DNA of 64,000 nt from Pseudomonas tremae (lineage in GTDB: Bacteria > Pseudomonadota > Gammaproteobacteria > Pseudomonadales > Pseudomonadaceae). How positions within the stretch are numbered: position 1 is the stretch's first letter; each line of letters opens with the position of its first letter. Where the stretch lies: positions 62,001-126,000 of the forward strand of contig NZ_LJRO01000458.1 of assembly GCF_001401155.1 (NCBI RefSeq), read 5' to 3'. A model generated the notes under the pieces. That model was not told the origin of the DNA. It saw only the letters and a list, made by a program, of their open reading frames with translations, and ran no database searches. Made by a program: the position numbers and the translations under genes. Below, piece by piece: positions 32,811 to 42,047 of the stretch.

Positions 32811-33728
32811 TCAACGCCGCGCCGAGAGTTGTTGAGGAGCCAGAAACGCGTCGTGGAAATAGTTGCGGAAGGCCTGCATCGCCGGGCTCAATTCGCGCCC
32901 GCGGTGCCAGGCCAGCCCAACGCTCATGGGCGTTACCTGGTCGGTCACGGTCAACGTTTCGATTCGCTTGCCCTCCAGCGACCATGGGCGATGCACCAGG
33001 TCCGAGAGAATCGCCACGCCGCTGCCGTTGGCAACCATACTGCGCACGGCCTCCACCGAACTGGTGCGCACACGAACGTTTGGTTGTTGGCCAGCCAGCT
33101 CCCAGTAGCGCATGGCGCTCTGCTCGGCTTCGTCAACGGTCAACAGGATGTAGGGCTCGTTTGCCACGTCGGCCAGGCTGACAGAGGCACGCTGGCACAG
33201 CGGGTGGTGGCTGGACAGCCATAAGCGGCGTTCCGAGTTGAACAGTGTTTCCGAGATGATATCCGGGTGAGTGATGTTGGCGGTAAGCACCACAGCCATA
33301 TCGAATCGGCCTTCCAGCAAGCCTTGCTCAATCGATTGGCGCTCCTGCTCATGCACTTTGATGGCGACGTCCGGGTGCCAGTGCTCGAGCCGTTGCAAAT
33401 GGTGCGGCAGAAAGTAACCGATCACGGTATAGCTCGCGGCCAGGCGCAGTACGCCGCTGGCGCGAACATCGGGCAAAGGGCTGTTCAGTGCATCATCAAC
33501 GCTGCGCAGAATCACATAAGCACGGTTGAGAAAGTGTCGTCCGGCCTCGGTCAGGCTCATGCCTTGTGCCGAGCGCTGGAAAAGCAGTGAACCCAGCATG
33601 CTCTCCAGTTCCTTGATCGCCGTGGTGACGGCTGACTGGGAAATATTGAGATGGATGGCGGCCTGCGATATCTGCCCGATCTCGGCGGTGGCGACGAAAT
33701 AACGAACCTGGCGCAAGGTCAGGGACAT
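32811..33728 (-). CDS. LysR-family regulator next to the 5-oxoprolinase genes
   Basis: A 305-residue LysR protein starting MSLTLRQVRYFV, with the helix-turn-helix ISQAAIHLNISQSAVTTAIKELE and an effector domain (about 90-295). The longer frame to 33794 lacks an RBS. It is divergent from pxpA, separated by 126 bp containing two inverted repeats of the LysR-box type, so it probably controls pxpABC and itself. The ligand is unknown; 5-oxoproline is a guess from context. Confidence 0.88.
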   Translation of the reverse strand: MSLTLRQVRYFVATAEIGQISQAAIHLNISQSAVTTAIKELESMLGSLLFQRSAQGMSLTEAGRHFLNRAYVILRSVDDALNSPLPDVRASGVLRLAASYTVIGYFLPHHLQRLEHWHPDVAIKVHEQERQSIEQGLLEGRFDMAVVLTANITHPDIISETLFNSERRLWLSSHHPLCQRASVSLADVANEPYILLTVDEAEQSAMRYWELAGQQPNVRVRTSSVEAVRSMVANGSGVAILSDLVHRPWSLEGKRIETLTVTDQVTPMSVGLAWHRGRELSPAMQAFRNYFHDAFLAPQQLSARR

Positions 33729-33748
33729 AAGTACTCCAGTCTGAGAGG

Positions 33749-33786
33749 TATCTGTTTTTGAGAAGATAACGTATCTGATAATAGAT
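33749..33786. promoter_or_regulatory. LysR-box-like inverted repeats in the pxpA intergenic region
   Basis: TATCT-N10-AGATA (33749-33768) and ATCT-GATAAT-AGAT (33773-33786) lie side by side 20-60 bp upstream of the LysR start and 69-106 bp before pxpA. Dyads with T and A at the outer positions are the usual LysR binding form. Confidence 0.45.
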
Positions 33787-33854
33787 CTACCCAAGGGGGT
33801 AGTGAAAATTTAACGTGGTTTGCATCCCGCTACCTAGCCTCAGGAGCAAATACC

Positions 33855-34610
33855 ATGCAGGTGGATTTCAACTCGGACATGGGTGAAAGCTTCGGCGCCT
33901 GGACCATCGGTGACGGTGTCGACACCGAGCTGATGGCCTTTATCAGTTCAGCCAACATCGCTACCGGCTTCCATGCCGGTGACCCAGGCACCATGCGTCG
34001 AACCATTGAGCAGGCCAAACGCCTGGGCGTCGCCATCGGCGCACACCCAGGTTTCCGTGATCTGGTGGGCTTCGGGCGCCGGCATATCAACGCGCCAGCG
34101 CAGGAACTGGTCGATGACATGCTTTACCAACTTGGCGCACTGCGCGAACTGGCCAGGGTTCAGGGCGTCGCCCTTCAGCATTTCAAACCTCACGGCGCGC
34201 TGTACATGCACCTCGCTCGCGATGAAGAGGCCGCCAGGCTGCTGGTGCAAAACCTGCAGCGTCTCGAGCCTGATTTGCTGCTTTACTGCATGCCCGGTTC
34301 GGTGATCTGCAAGGTGGCTCAGGAACTGGGTCAGCCGGTGGTCCGCGAGTTCTATGCCGATCGTGCTTACGACCTCAGCGGTTCTATCGTCTTTACCCGC
34401 AACGTACGCACCCATGAGCCGGCTGAAGTCGCGGCACGTGTGGTTCGCGCCTGTCAGCAAGGGCGGGTGCTTACGGTCGAAGGCGAGGATCTGGCCATCG
34501 AATTCGATTCAATCTGTTTGCACAGCGACACTCCGGGCGCCCTGGCCCTCGCACAGGCAACCCGTGAAGCGCTGGATAATGCTGGGATAGACGTGCGTAA
34601 GCCGCGTTAG
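33855..34610 (+). CDS. pxpA: 5-Oxoprolinase subunit A (LamB/YcsF family)
   Basis: The 251-residue protein opens with the family signature NSDMGESFGAW and has ANIATGFHAGDP, AIGAHPGFRD and LQHFKPHGALY, the conserved stretches of LamB/YcsF proteins. PxpA acts with PxpB and PxpC to open 5-oxo-L-proline with ATP to L-glutamate. pxpB and pxpC follow in order. A GGAGC RBS precedes the ATG. Confidence 0.93.
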   Translation: MQVDFNSDMGESFGAWTIGDGVDTELMAFISSANIATGFHAGDPGTMRRTIEQAKRLGVAIGAHPGFRDLVGFGRRHINAPAQELVDDMLYQLGALRELARVQGVALQHFKPHGALYMHLARDEEAARLLVQNLQRLEPDLLLYCMPGSVICKVAQELGQPVVREFYADRAYDLSGSIVFTRNVRTHEPAEVAARVVRACQQGRVLTVEGEDLAIEFDSICLHSDTPGALALAQATREALDNAGIDVRKPR

Positions 34611-34617
34611 CCAGCAT

Positions 34618-34648
34618 GCGGCACCGGGAACAAAGATTCCCGGGCCGC
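34618..34648 (+). other. Hairpin between pxpA and pxpB
   Basis: GCGGCACCGGGAA pairs with TTCCCGGGCCGC around a 5-7 nt loop in the 88-bp gap between pxpA and pxpB. It is GC-rich and strong but not followed by a T-run, so partial attenuation or mRNA stabilisation is likely. Confidence 0.5.
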
Positions 34649-34698
34649 CATTACGATCTTTGCCTGCCTTTCTACAACGATTCCAAAAAGGAACAGAC

Positions 34699-35571
34699 AT
34701 GGCCGATCCGATCCGCTACAGCTTTGGCGCCGATGAACATCTTTTTGCCGAGGTCAGTGACAGCATGTCGCTGGAAGCCTTCTTCAAGGGCCTGGCCGTA
34801 ACCCGTGCGGTCGAGCGCCTGGCGCTGGATGGCGTACTCGATGTTTGCCTGGCGAATGCCTCGTTCCAGATCCGTTTCGATCCCGACCGCATCGCACCAC
34901 ATGCGCTGCTGAATGCGGTAAGGGAGGCCGAAGCCGGCGCGGTCGCCGAGCGCACTTTACAGACCCGTATCATCGAGATTCCTGTGCTCTACAACGATCC
35001 CTGGACCCACGAAACCCTGATGCGTTTTCGTGACCGCCATCAGGACCCGAGCGCCACAGACCTTGAATACGCTGCGCGCATCAACAATCTGGCCGACGTG
35101 GATGCGTTCATCGCCGCACACAGCGGCGCGCCGTGGTTTGTGTCAATGGTGGGATTCGTGGCTGGCCTGCCGTTCATGTTTCAGATGGTCGAACGTGAAC
35201 GGCAGTTGCAGGTGCCCAAGTACCTGCGCCCGCGCACCGACACGCCGAAGCTGACTCTGGGGCATGGCGGTTGCTTTGGCTGTATCTATTCGGTGCGTGG
35301 TGCAGGTGGTTATCAGATGTTCGGCGTCACCCCGGCGCCGATCTACGACCCGCAACAGGGGCTGGCGTACCTGAAAGAACACATGGTGTTTTTCCGGCCG
35401 GGCGACATTGTGCAGTTCAGATCGGTGGACCGGGAAACCTATGATCACGCCGTTGCCGAAGTGGAGGCCGGGCGTTTCGACCTGCGGATTCGTCCCGTCG
35501 AGTTTTCACTGGATGCGTTTCTGGCCGATCCTGCAGGCTATCCGAAATCGTTGCAGGAGGTGCTGGCATGA
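34699..35571 (+). CDS. pxpB: 5-Oxoprolinase subunit B (KipI / allophanate-hydrolase subunit 1 family)
   Basis: A protein of 290 residues with a C-terminal cyclophilin-like domain: SMVGFVAGLPFM, VPKYLRPRTDTPKLT and the GGCFGCIYSVRGAGGYQMFG stretch, followed by DPQQGLAYLKEHMVFFRPGD. ATG 34699 is chosen because AAAAGGAAC precedes it; the longer start at 34660 lies in the intergenic hairpin region. PxpB and PxpC form the ATP-dependent part of 5-oxoprolinase. It overlaps pxpC by 4 bp. Confidence 0.9.
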   Translation: MADPIRYSFGADEHLFAEVSDSMSLEAFFKGLAVTRAVERLALDGVLDVCLANASFQIRFDPDRIAPHALLNAVREAEAGAVAERTLQTRIIEIPVLYNDPWTHETLMRFRDRHQDPSATDLEYAARINNLADVDAFIAAHSGAPWFVSMVGFVAGLPFMFQMVERERQLQVPKYLRPRTDTPKLTLGHGGCFGCIYSVRGAGGYQMFGVTPAPIYDPQQGLAYLKEHMVFFRPGDIVQFRSVDRETYDHAVAEVEAGRFDLRIRPVEFSLDAFLADPAGYPKSLQEVLA

Positions 35572-36542
35572 TCAAGGTACTCAAACCCGGTCTGGCCACC
35601 TCGGTTCAGGACCTTGGTCGCGAAGGTTATTACCATTTGGGCATTCCGCCCTCAGGTGCTCTGGACCAGTACGCACTGAGCGCCGCCAACCAACTGGTCG
35701 GCAATCCGCCCGGTGCCGCCGGACTTGAATGCACCCTGGTCGGTCCGGAGCTGGAGTTCCAGTGCGACGCTCTGGTTGCGGTGTGTGGGGCACATATGGC
35801 TCCGCGCCTGGACGGCGTTGAAATGCACCATGACACTGCTTTTTCTGTAACCGCCGGGCAGGTGTTGCGTTTTGATTTTCCCAAAGATGGTGCCCGCACT
35901 TATCTGGCTGTCGCGGGCGGGATCGATGTGCCGCTGGTGTTGGGCAGTCGTTCGACCTACACGCTGGGTGCGCTTGGCGGTTTTCAGGGGCGCAGGCTGG
36001 CGACAGACGATCTGTTGCCGATGGGCACCGCCAGCGGCAAGGGCCGTGCAGGCGCGAGTCTGCCGATGGCGCTGCGCCAGTCGCTGGGCGGCGAAGTCTA
36101 TCTGCGTGTGGTGCCGGGGTTGTATTACGAGCGCCTGACCGAGTTTGCGGCAACCAGCTTTTTCTCCGAGTCCTGGACCGTCGGCTCGGAGGCGGACCGC
36201 ATCGGCTATCGCTTCAAGGGCGGCAGGGCGCTGACGTTCCAGCCACGGGAACAACCGTTCGGCGCCGGCTCCGACCCTTCGAACATCGTCGACAGTTGCT
36301 ATCCGATCGGCTCTATTCAGGTCCCGGCAGGGCTGGAACCTATCGTTTTGCACCGTGACGCAGTGTCTGGAGGCGGCTACGCGATGATCGGCACCGTGAT
36401 CAGCGCCGACCTTGACCTGATCGGTCAGATGCAACCCAACCAGAAGGCCCGCTTTGTTGCCGTAACGCTGGAGGAGGCCTTGCTGGCGCGCAAGTCGTAC
36501 AAGAAGAAGCTGGCGTGTTTGAGCAAGTTGTTTGCTTCCTGA
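35568..36542 (+). CDS. pxpC: 5-Oxoprolinase subunit C (KipA / allophanate-hydrolase subunit 2 family)
   Basis: The 324-residue protein has the family opening LKPGLATSVQDLGREGYYHLG and AVAGGIDVPLVLGSRSTY, as in KipA/PxpC proteins. It is translationally coupled to pxpB by an ATGA overlap and ends the operon, with a hairpin 13 bp after the stop. Its role is as the partner of PxpB in 5-oxoproline hydrolysis. Confidence 0.92.
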   Translation: MIKVLKPGLATSVQDLGREGYYHLGIPPSGALDQYALSAANQLVGNPPGAAGLECTLVGPELEFQCDALVAVCGAHMAPRLDGVEMHHDTAFSVTAGQVLRFDFPKDGARTYLAVAGGIDVPLVLGSRSTYTLGALGGFQGRRLATDDLLPMGTASGKGRAGASLPMALRQSLGGEVYLRVVPGLYYERLTEFAATSFFSESWTVGSEADRIGYRFKGGRALTFQPREQPFGAGSDPSNIVDSCYPIGSIQVPAGLEPIVLHRDAVSGGGYAMIGTVISADLDLIGQMQPNQKARFVAVTLEEALLARKSYKKKLACLSKLFAS

Positions 36543-36554
36543 AATGATCGGCGG

Positions 36555-36574
36555 GCAGGGCGGTCCCGCCCTGC
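36555..36574. terminator. Hairpin after pxpC
   Basis: GCAGGGCGG and CCGCCCTGC form a 9-bp stem with a tight loop, between pxpC and the convergent TetR gene. It is a probable shared terminator, with only a short T-rich tail. Confidence 0.55.
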
Positions 36575-36600
36575 TTGCTCATCACAGCGCTGGAAACCCT

Positions 36601-37182
36601 TCAACCGGCCTGTGCGGGCGTCACTTGAGCCAGCATTTTCGCGCGACATACCTCGAGTATTTCATCGGCCAGCGGTGAATCGTCCGGGCAGCTGCGCGAC
36701 AGCAGCAGAGCACCGATCGCGTGGGCAAACATATCAATGGTCTGGGCCCTGGACTGCTGCAGCGTGTCGCCATCAGTGCGTTCGTCCGAAGTCTGCATTG
36801 CGGCGAGTATGCTTTCGATACCTTTGGCAAATGTCGCTTTGACTTCGTCCGACTGACGCGCGGCATCACCCCCGAGCGCCGCCATTGTGCAGCCGGTGCC
36901 GGGGTTGTCCCGGTGGTTTCGGGACAGGTAGTAGTCGATGAATTGCGCAGGCTCAATGTCCTTCGATTTTTCCACCGTCTGCTGGATAGAGCAGGCGGCC
37001 GACTCTGCCATCAGGTCAGACTTCGAGCCAAAGTGCTTGTAGAACCCGCCGTGGGTAAAGCCTGCGGCTGCCATCAAGTCAGCTATTCCCACACCGTCAA
37101 AGCCACGCTCACGAAACTGTACGGATGCGGTCTCTACAATGTGAGCGCGGTTGGCCTGCGCCTGCGCCTTGGTGACCTTCAT
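36601..37182 (-). CDS. TetR-family regulator
   Basis: A 193-residue protein starting MKVTKAQAQANR, with the N-terminal helix-turn-helix GIADLMAAAGFTHGGFYKHFGSK-like segment and a C-terminal ligand domain containing GCTMAALGGDAARQ, the TetR_C subfamily often close to redox or electrophile-stress genes (NemR/YxaF-like). The frame runs on upstream to 37599, but ATG 37182 gives the family length. It is divergent from the secreted protein at 37572 and quinol monooxygenase at 38793, which could be its targets. The upstream gap has a TGAC-C-GTCA dyad. Confidence 0.85.
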   Translation of the reverse strand: MKVTKAQAQANRAHIVETASVQFRERGFDGVGIADLMAAAGFTHGGFYKHFGSKSDLMAESAACSIQQTVEKSKDIEPAQFIDYYLSRNHRDNPGTGCTMAALGGDAARQSDEVKATFAKGIESILAAMQTSDERTDGDTLQQSRAQTIDMFAHAIGALLLSRSCPDDSPLADEILEVCRAKMLAQVTPAQAG

Positions 37183-37571
37183 GTATTTTCCTCGTTGTCT
37201 GGCCGTTCGACAGGAGGAGAATATAGCATTGATGTTGACCGTCATTAAAGGGCCGGGCAATTTGCAACGGTCATGAAAGAGGCTTTGATCATCAGGCGAC
37301 CAACCACCGGGTACAGTGCGAAACGTCTTGGCGCCTTGCTGACCGATAGCGCGCGAGTCTGAAGATGGATGACGCGACGCGTTCCGATGGGGGCTGATCT
37401 TCGTCGTTGCGTTGAAAGTGTTTACGTATTCGCGGCATTTCTCTTTGTAACAGGAAAGGCCAGAATACTTGCCATCCTGTAGCCCACCCCAGCTGGCGAC
37501 ACGTTGCGCTAAGCACGTGCGCCGAGCCGAAATACCGATGAGCAGCTCTGGCTGGCTCATCAGGAGAGCCC
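37183..37571. other. Divergent promoter region with a TGAC-C-GTCA dyad
   Basis: The 389-bp gap between the TetR gene and the secreted royal-jelly-like protein contains no credible gene. A short dyad, TGAC-C-GTCA at 37236-37244, lies 54 bp upstream of the TetR start and is a weak operator candidate. An AGGAGAG RBS stands just before 37572. Confidence 0.4.
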
Positions 37572-38756
37572 ATGCATCGAACAGCCATTTCTTTAGCAAT
37601 TGCTATGATTTCCGCAGCCACGCTCACTACTTCACTGGCTTATGGCATGAGCACCACCGAATTGCCTGCGAGTGCGCCTGCCGATAAACCCGTCGGCAAG
37701 CTCGAACAGGTCCATGCGTTTTATGACGCGATGCCGACTGGCGTGACAGTCACCGAAACCGGGCGAATCTTCGTCAACTTCCCTCGCTGGGGTGACAAGG
37801 TGCCATTCACGGTGGGCGAGATTCGTGACGGCAAGGTGGTCGCCTACCCGGATTCGGCGGTCAACCAGGAGAACCCGAAAGACCCGGCCGACGGCCTGAT
37901 CAGCGTGCAGAGCGTGGTCGCTGATGGCAAAGGGCGCGTTTGGATGCTGGATACTGCGGCGCCAGGGTTCGCAGCACCACGTCCGCACGGTGCCAAACTG
38001 GTTGCGGTAGACCTGGCCACCAATAAAATCGTCAAGCGACTGGTCTTTCCGGATAACGTGATTTTGCCCAGCACTTATGTCAACGACATGCGCTTCGACT
38101 TCCGCAAGGGGTCGCAGGGGACTGTCTATGTCACTGACTCGTCGGTAAGCGGGCCGGGCGCAATCATTGTCATGGACATCGCCAGCGGCAAGGCTGTGCG
38201 GCGCTTGAGCGGGGCAAAGGCAACCTCCGCAGACCCTGCGTTCGTACCTGTCGTCGAGGGCATGCCCGTACTTGGCGATGGCCCCGATGGCACGCGCAAA
38301 CCAGTGACCGTTGCTGCAGACGGGATAGCACTGTCGGCAGATGGCAAGACGCTGTATTTCTCGCCGTTGTCCAGCCGCCACCTGTACTCCGTCGCTACCG
38401 ACCTGTTGAACGACAGCGGTGTAACCGAGCAACAACTGGTAGCTGCTGTTCAGGACCTCGGCGAAAAAGGCGCCTCCGACGGGCTGGAGTCCGATGCAGA
38501 GGGCGCTGTGTACGCAGGTGACTATGAGCACAATGCGATTCGCAAACGCCTGTCGAACGGCGCATGGCAGACTGTGGCACATGATCCTCGCATGCTATGG
38601 CCCGATACCTTGTCGATCGGCCCTGACGGTTACCTGTATTTCATCGTCAACCAGTTACACCGTCAGGCAGGTTTCAATTCAGGCCACGACAAACGTGAAA
38701 AACCTTATAGCTTGCTGCGCGTGAAAGTCGGCGCTGCGCCTGCGCCGACGCATTAA
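37572..38756 (+). CDS. Secreted yellow/major-royal-jelly-family protein
   Basis: A precursor of 394 residues with a signal peptide (hydrophobic LAIAMISAATLTTSLA, cleavage before about residue 26). The mature part has repeating beta-propeller strands, including GRIFVNFPRWGD, GRVWMLDTAAPG, TYVNDMRFD and YFSPLSSRHLYSV, the pattern of MRJP/yellow proteins (PF03022). Bacterial members are secreted six-bladed propellers with poorly known roles, some related to lactonases or to binding of aromatic amines. The next gene, 36 bp on, encodes an ABM-fold oxygenase, and the divergent TetR regulator may control both. Confidence 0.8.
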   Translation: MHRTAISLAIAMISAATLTTSLAYGMSTTELPASAPADKPVGKLEQVHAFYDAMPTGVTVTETGRIFVNFPRWGDKVPFTVGEIRDGKVVAYPDSAVNQENPKDPADGLISVQSVVADGKGRVWMLDTAAPGFAAPRPHGAKLVAVDLATNKIVKRLVFPDNVILPSTYVNDMRFDFRKGSQGTVYVTDSSVSGPGAIIVMDIASGKAVRRLSGAKATSADPAFVPVVEGMPVLGDGPDGTRKPVTVAADGIALSADGKTLYFSPLSSRHLYSVATDLLNDSGVTEQQLVAAVQDLGEKGASDGLESDAEGAVYAGDYEHNAIRKRLSNGAWQTVAHDPRMLWPDTLSIGPDGYLYFIVNQLHRQAGFNSGHDKREKPYSLLRVKVGAAPAPTH

Positions 38757-38792
38757 CCGGACCGAATTGAACCGAACAATGGAGAGCTGGAC

Positions 38793-39101
38793 ATGAATAC
38801 GCAGGTAAAACCCATCGTCTTGATCGCAGTCCTGAAAGCCAGGCCGGGCAAGGAGGCTGCATTGAAAGAAGCATTACTTGCACTGGTGGAACCCTCCAGA
38901 TCAGAACCGGGAAACATCGAATACGTGCTGTTCGAGAAGTCCGATGAGGCCGGGACGTTTTACATGCGTGAGTGCTTTGAACACCAGGCAGCGCTGGATG
39001 CGCATGTTGCCACGGCACACTATCAGCAGTTCTCGGCGGCAGCCGGCGAATTGCTCGCCACGCCACCTCAGTTAATATTTCTTGATCAGGTATCGCACTG
39101 A
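38793..39101 (+). CDS. ABM-domain quinol monooxygenase-like protein (YgiN family)
   Basis: A 102-residue single antibiotic-biosynthesis-monooxygenase (ABM) domain with LKARPGKEAALKEALLALV, EPGNIEYVLFE and FEHQAALDAHVATAHY. These ferredoxin-fold dimers act as cofactor-free quinol or anthrone oxygenases or as electrophile scavengers. The RBS is GGAGAG 7 bp before the ATG. It follows the propeller gene by 36 bp, so the two are probably co-transcribed. Confidence 0.85.
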   Translation: MNTQVKPIVLIAVLKARPGKEAALKEALLALVEPSRSEPGNIEYVLFEKSDEAGTFYMRECFEHQAALDAHVATAHYQQFSAAAGELLATPPQLIFLDQVSH

Positions 39102-39272
39102 GTCGGGACAGGTCGTTGCAATGTTTCAGGCTGTGATCAGAGAGCCTGAAGTCCATCAACTGTCGGGCGTGCCGCCCATTGTGGCGTAAGGTATTAGCCC
39201 CGCAGGATCAACCGGGCGTCGACCAGACGGCCCATTCTGCTCAAAGCACGGACTGAGCCGGATCGGGGGTTC

Positions 39273-40547
39273 TCAATACCTCGGTTTGACCGCCTTCCAT
39301 TCCGGTTTGTACTTCTGCATCTGTTTTACATCATCGCGCTGACGAATCCCGCAGCTGTGGTACTGGTCGTTGAGCCTGCCGAGCTGGTCGTAATCCAGCT
39401 CCAGCCCGAGGCCGGGTGCCCGGGTGATGCTGACGCAGCCGTCGACAATCGGCAGCTTTCCGCCCTTGATGACTTCTTCGTCCGGCTCCTGCCACGGGTA
39501 GTGGGTGTCACAGGCGTAATCCAGGTTGGGCACCGACGCGGCCACGTGGGCCATCGCCATGAGGCTGATGCCCAGATGCGAGTTTGAGTGCATCGACACG
39601 CCGAGGCCAAAGGTGTCGCACATCTTCGCCAGCGTCTGAGTGTCGCGCAGGCCGCCCCAGTAATGGTGGTCGGCGAGCACGATCTGCACGCTGTCGAGGG
39701 CCACGCTGCGGCGGAACTCGTCGAAATCGGTCACAACCATGTTGGTCGCCAGCGGCAGGCCGGTGCGTTTGTGCAGTTCGGACATACCGTCCAGGCCCGG
39801 CGTAGGGTCTTCGTAGTATTGAAGGTCATCACCCAGCAATTCGGCCATGCGGATCGAAGTTTCCAGCGACCAGTTGCCATTGGGGTCGATGCGCAACGGG
39901 TAGCCGGGGAAGGCTTTTTTCAACGCCTTGATGCAGGACACTTCATGTTCTGGGTCCAGCGCGCCGGCCTTGAGTTTGATGCTTTTGAAACCATAGGCTT
40001 TGATCATGCGTCTGGCCTGCGCGACGATCTGTTCCTCGTTCAGTGCTTCACCCCAGCTGTCTGGCGCGTAAGGCGCATCGGCATGCTGCGCATACTTGAA
40101 GAACAGGTAGGCGCTGAAGGGAATCCGGTCGCGAATCGCGCCACCAAGCAGGTCTACCAGAGGCAGGTTCATGGAGCGTGCCTGCACGTCCAAAAAGGCC
40201 ACCTCGAACGCGGAATAGGCGTTGCTGACTGCTTTGCTGGCGTGTGAGCCCGGCGCCAGCTCGGCACCTGCCAGACTGACGGGCTTGTGTGCGGCAACGG
40301 TCGCCTGAACGATACTGCGCAATAGATTGAGATTGAACGGGTCGACACCGATCAGCTGCTTCTGCACCTGTTGTTGAATTGCCAGCGCCGGAGCATCGCC
40401 GTAGCTTTCGCCAAGGCCTATGTAGCCGTTGTCGGTTTCGACCTCGATGATCGAACGCAGCGCGAAAGGCTCGTGGATGCCGCTGGCGTTAAGCAGCGGC
40501 GGGTCACGAAAGGCGATAGGGGTCACGGTCACACGTGTGATTTTCAA
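39273..40547 (-). CDS. Glucarate-dehydratase-type enolase-superfamily enzyme
   Basis: The 424-residue protein belongs to the mandelate racemase/enolase superfamily, glucarate dehydratase subgroup. The KxK base is K191-L-K193, metal ligands D221 (RIDPNGNW), E246 (YYEDP) and N269 (ATNMVVTD), and the catalytic histidine H320 in SMHSNSHLG. The family dehydrates D-glucarate or L-idarate to 5-keto-4-deoxyglucarate. The spacing of catalytic residues matches GudD with a small overall shift. The adjacent MFS gene (20 bp upstream on this strand) is the presumed substrate importer. Related sugar-acid substrates are possible. Confidence 0.85.
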   Translation of the reverse strand: MKITRVTVTPIAFRDPPLLNASGIHEPFALRSIIEVETDNGYIGLGESYGDAPALAIQQQVQKQLIGVDPFNLNLLRSIVQATVAAHKPVSLAGAELAPGSHASKAVSNAYSAFEVAFLDVQARSMNLPLVDLLGGAIRDRIPFSAYLFFKYAQHADAPYAPDSWGEALNEEQIVAQARRMIKAYGFKSIKLKAGALDPEHEVSCIKALKKAFPGYPLRIDPNGNWSLETSIRMAELLGDDLQYYEDPTPGLDGMSELHKRTGLPLATNMVVTDFDEFRRSVALDSVQIVLADHHYWGGLRDTQTLAKMCDTFGLGVSMHSNSHLGISLMAMAHVAASVPNLDYACDTHYPWQEPDEEVIKGGKLPIVDGCVSITRAPGLGLELDYDQLGRLNDQYHSCGIRQRDDVKQMQKYKPEWKAVKPRY

Positions 40548-40566
40548 AGGACTGTCTCCCGAGGGT

Positions 40567-41958
40567 TCAGGGTTTTAGGCTGGAAGGGGTGCCAAGCGTG
40601 CCCTTGCGATGCAGCGGGGCGTGCTCGACGTCGGATGGGCGTCTGTCACCGCGCGGAGTGGTGCGGGCGAAGAAAATCACGATGGCGGCCAGCAGCGATG
40701 TGGCAGCAAGGCCGTACAAACCACCCTGTATGGAACCAGTGGTCTGCTCGAGGAAGCCGAATGTGGTGGGTGCCACGAAGCCGCCAAGGTTACCGATGGA
40801 GTTGATCAGTGCGATCACCGCTGCAGCGATGCGTGCATCGAGGTATCCCTGAGGAATTGGCCAGAACAGTGCCGACGCAGCTTTGAAGCCGATGGCTGCG
40901 AAACAGATGGCGACGAAAGCGAAAACCGGACCGCCAATGGTCGACATGAACATGCCGACAGAAGCGATGACCAGCGTCACGGCGACCCACGCCTGCTGAT
41001 GTTTGAAACGCGCGGCAAGGGCGGCAAAACCGTACATGGCGACAATCGAGATGATCCAAGGCACCGAGTTGAACAGCCCTACCTCGAAGTCGCTGAAGCT
41101 GCCCATCTTACGGATCATGCTAGGTAGCCAGAATGTCGCGCCGTAGATGGTCAGCGCTACCGAAAAGTAGATAAAGCAAAACAACAGAATCTGCCGGTCG
41201 GCCAGCAAGCGGAATACCGAAGGCTTTACCGTCTGTGCGGCTTCGCGAAGCCGCTGTTCTTCGGCAATGGCGTTGACCAGCGCAGTTTTTTCTTCAGCGC
41301 TGAGCCAGGTTGCCTGGTGCGGATGCGACTGTAACCAGAACCACACGAAGCCACACAGGGCGATGGATGCAAAGCCCTCGATCAGGAACATCCATTGCCA
41401 GCCGTGCAGGTTCAACCCTTCTACGCTCAGCAACGCTCCGGATACCGGACCGGAGATCACCGAAGCAATCGCCGAGCCACTGAGAAACAGCGCCATTGCC
41501 TTGCCACGATCGCTTGAAGGTAGCCACTGAGTGAAGTAATAAATGATGCCTGGAAAGAAGCCCGCTTCAGCCGCGCCAAGGATAAAGCGCAGCACATAGA
41601 AGCTGGTTTCGCCCTGCACGAATGCCATGGCCATCGCCGCCGCGCCCCAGGTGAACATGATGCGCGTCAGCCAGGCGCGGGCGCCGTAGCGCTGCAGCAA
41701 CAGGTTGGAAGGCACTTCGAACAGCGCATAACCAACAAAGAACAAACCGGCACCCAACCCGTACGCTGCGGCGCCTATACCCAGATCGGTTTCCAGATGG
41801 CTGCGCACAAAGCCGATGTTGACCCGGTCGATGTAGTTGACGATGAACATCACCACAAACAGTGGCAATACATGGCGTTTCACCTTGGAAGCGGCACGCG
41901 CGAGCACCGTGACATCCGTGGTGTGAGGGGTGGTATTCAAGCGATGACTCCCATTCAT
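40567..41958 (-). CDS. MFS transporter, anion:cation symporter family (GudP-like)
   Basis: About 463 residues with twelve membrane helices. The first helix pair contains FIVNYIDRVNIGF and is followed by YALFEVPSNLLLQRYGAR, hallmarks of the ACS family, which imports glucarate, galactonate, tartrate and similar acids. It is upstream of and co-directional with the glucarate-dehydratase-like gene, which supports a sugar diacid. A start at 41985 is equally possible; neither start has a strong RBS. A LysR gene is divergent with under 100 bp between starts. Confidence 0.85.
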   Translation of the reverse strand: MNGSHRLNTTPHTTDVTVLARAASKVKRHVLPLFVVMFIVNYIDRVNIGFVRSHLETDLGIGAAAYGLGAGLFFVGYALFEVPSNLLLQRYGARAWLTRIMFTWGAAAMAMAFVQGETSFYVLRFILGAAEAGFFPGIIYYFTQWLPSSDRGKAMALFLSGSAIASVISGPVSGALLSVEGLNLHGWQWMFLIEGFASIALCGFVWFWLQSHPHQATWLSAEEKTALVNAIAEEQRLREAAQTVKPSVFRLLADRQILLFCFIYFSVALTIYGATFWLPSMIRKMGSFSDFEVGLFNSVPWIISIVAMYGFAALAARFKHQQAWVAVTLVIASVGMFMSTIGGPVFAFVAICFAAIGFKAASALFWPIPQGYLDARIAAAVIALINSIGNLGGFVAPTTFGFLEQTTGSIQGGLYGLAATSLLAAIVIFFARTTPRGDRRPSDVEHAPLHRKGTLGTPSSLKP

Positions 41959-42047
41959 TGTTTTTTTGAGGGATGAGTCAATCATGGACGTGCGGATTAT
42001 TCCCGTCTAATCTAGTTATTGACTTGATTGATACCTGGATTGGATCA

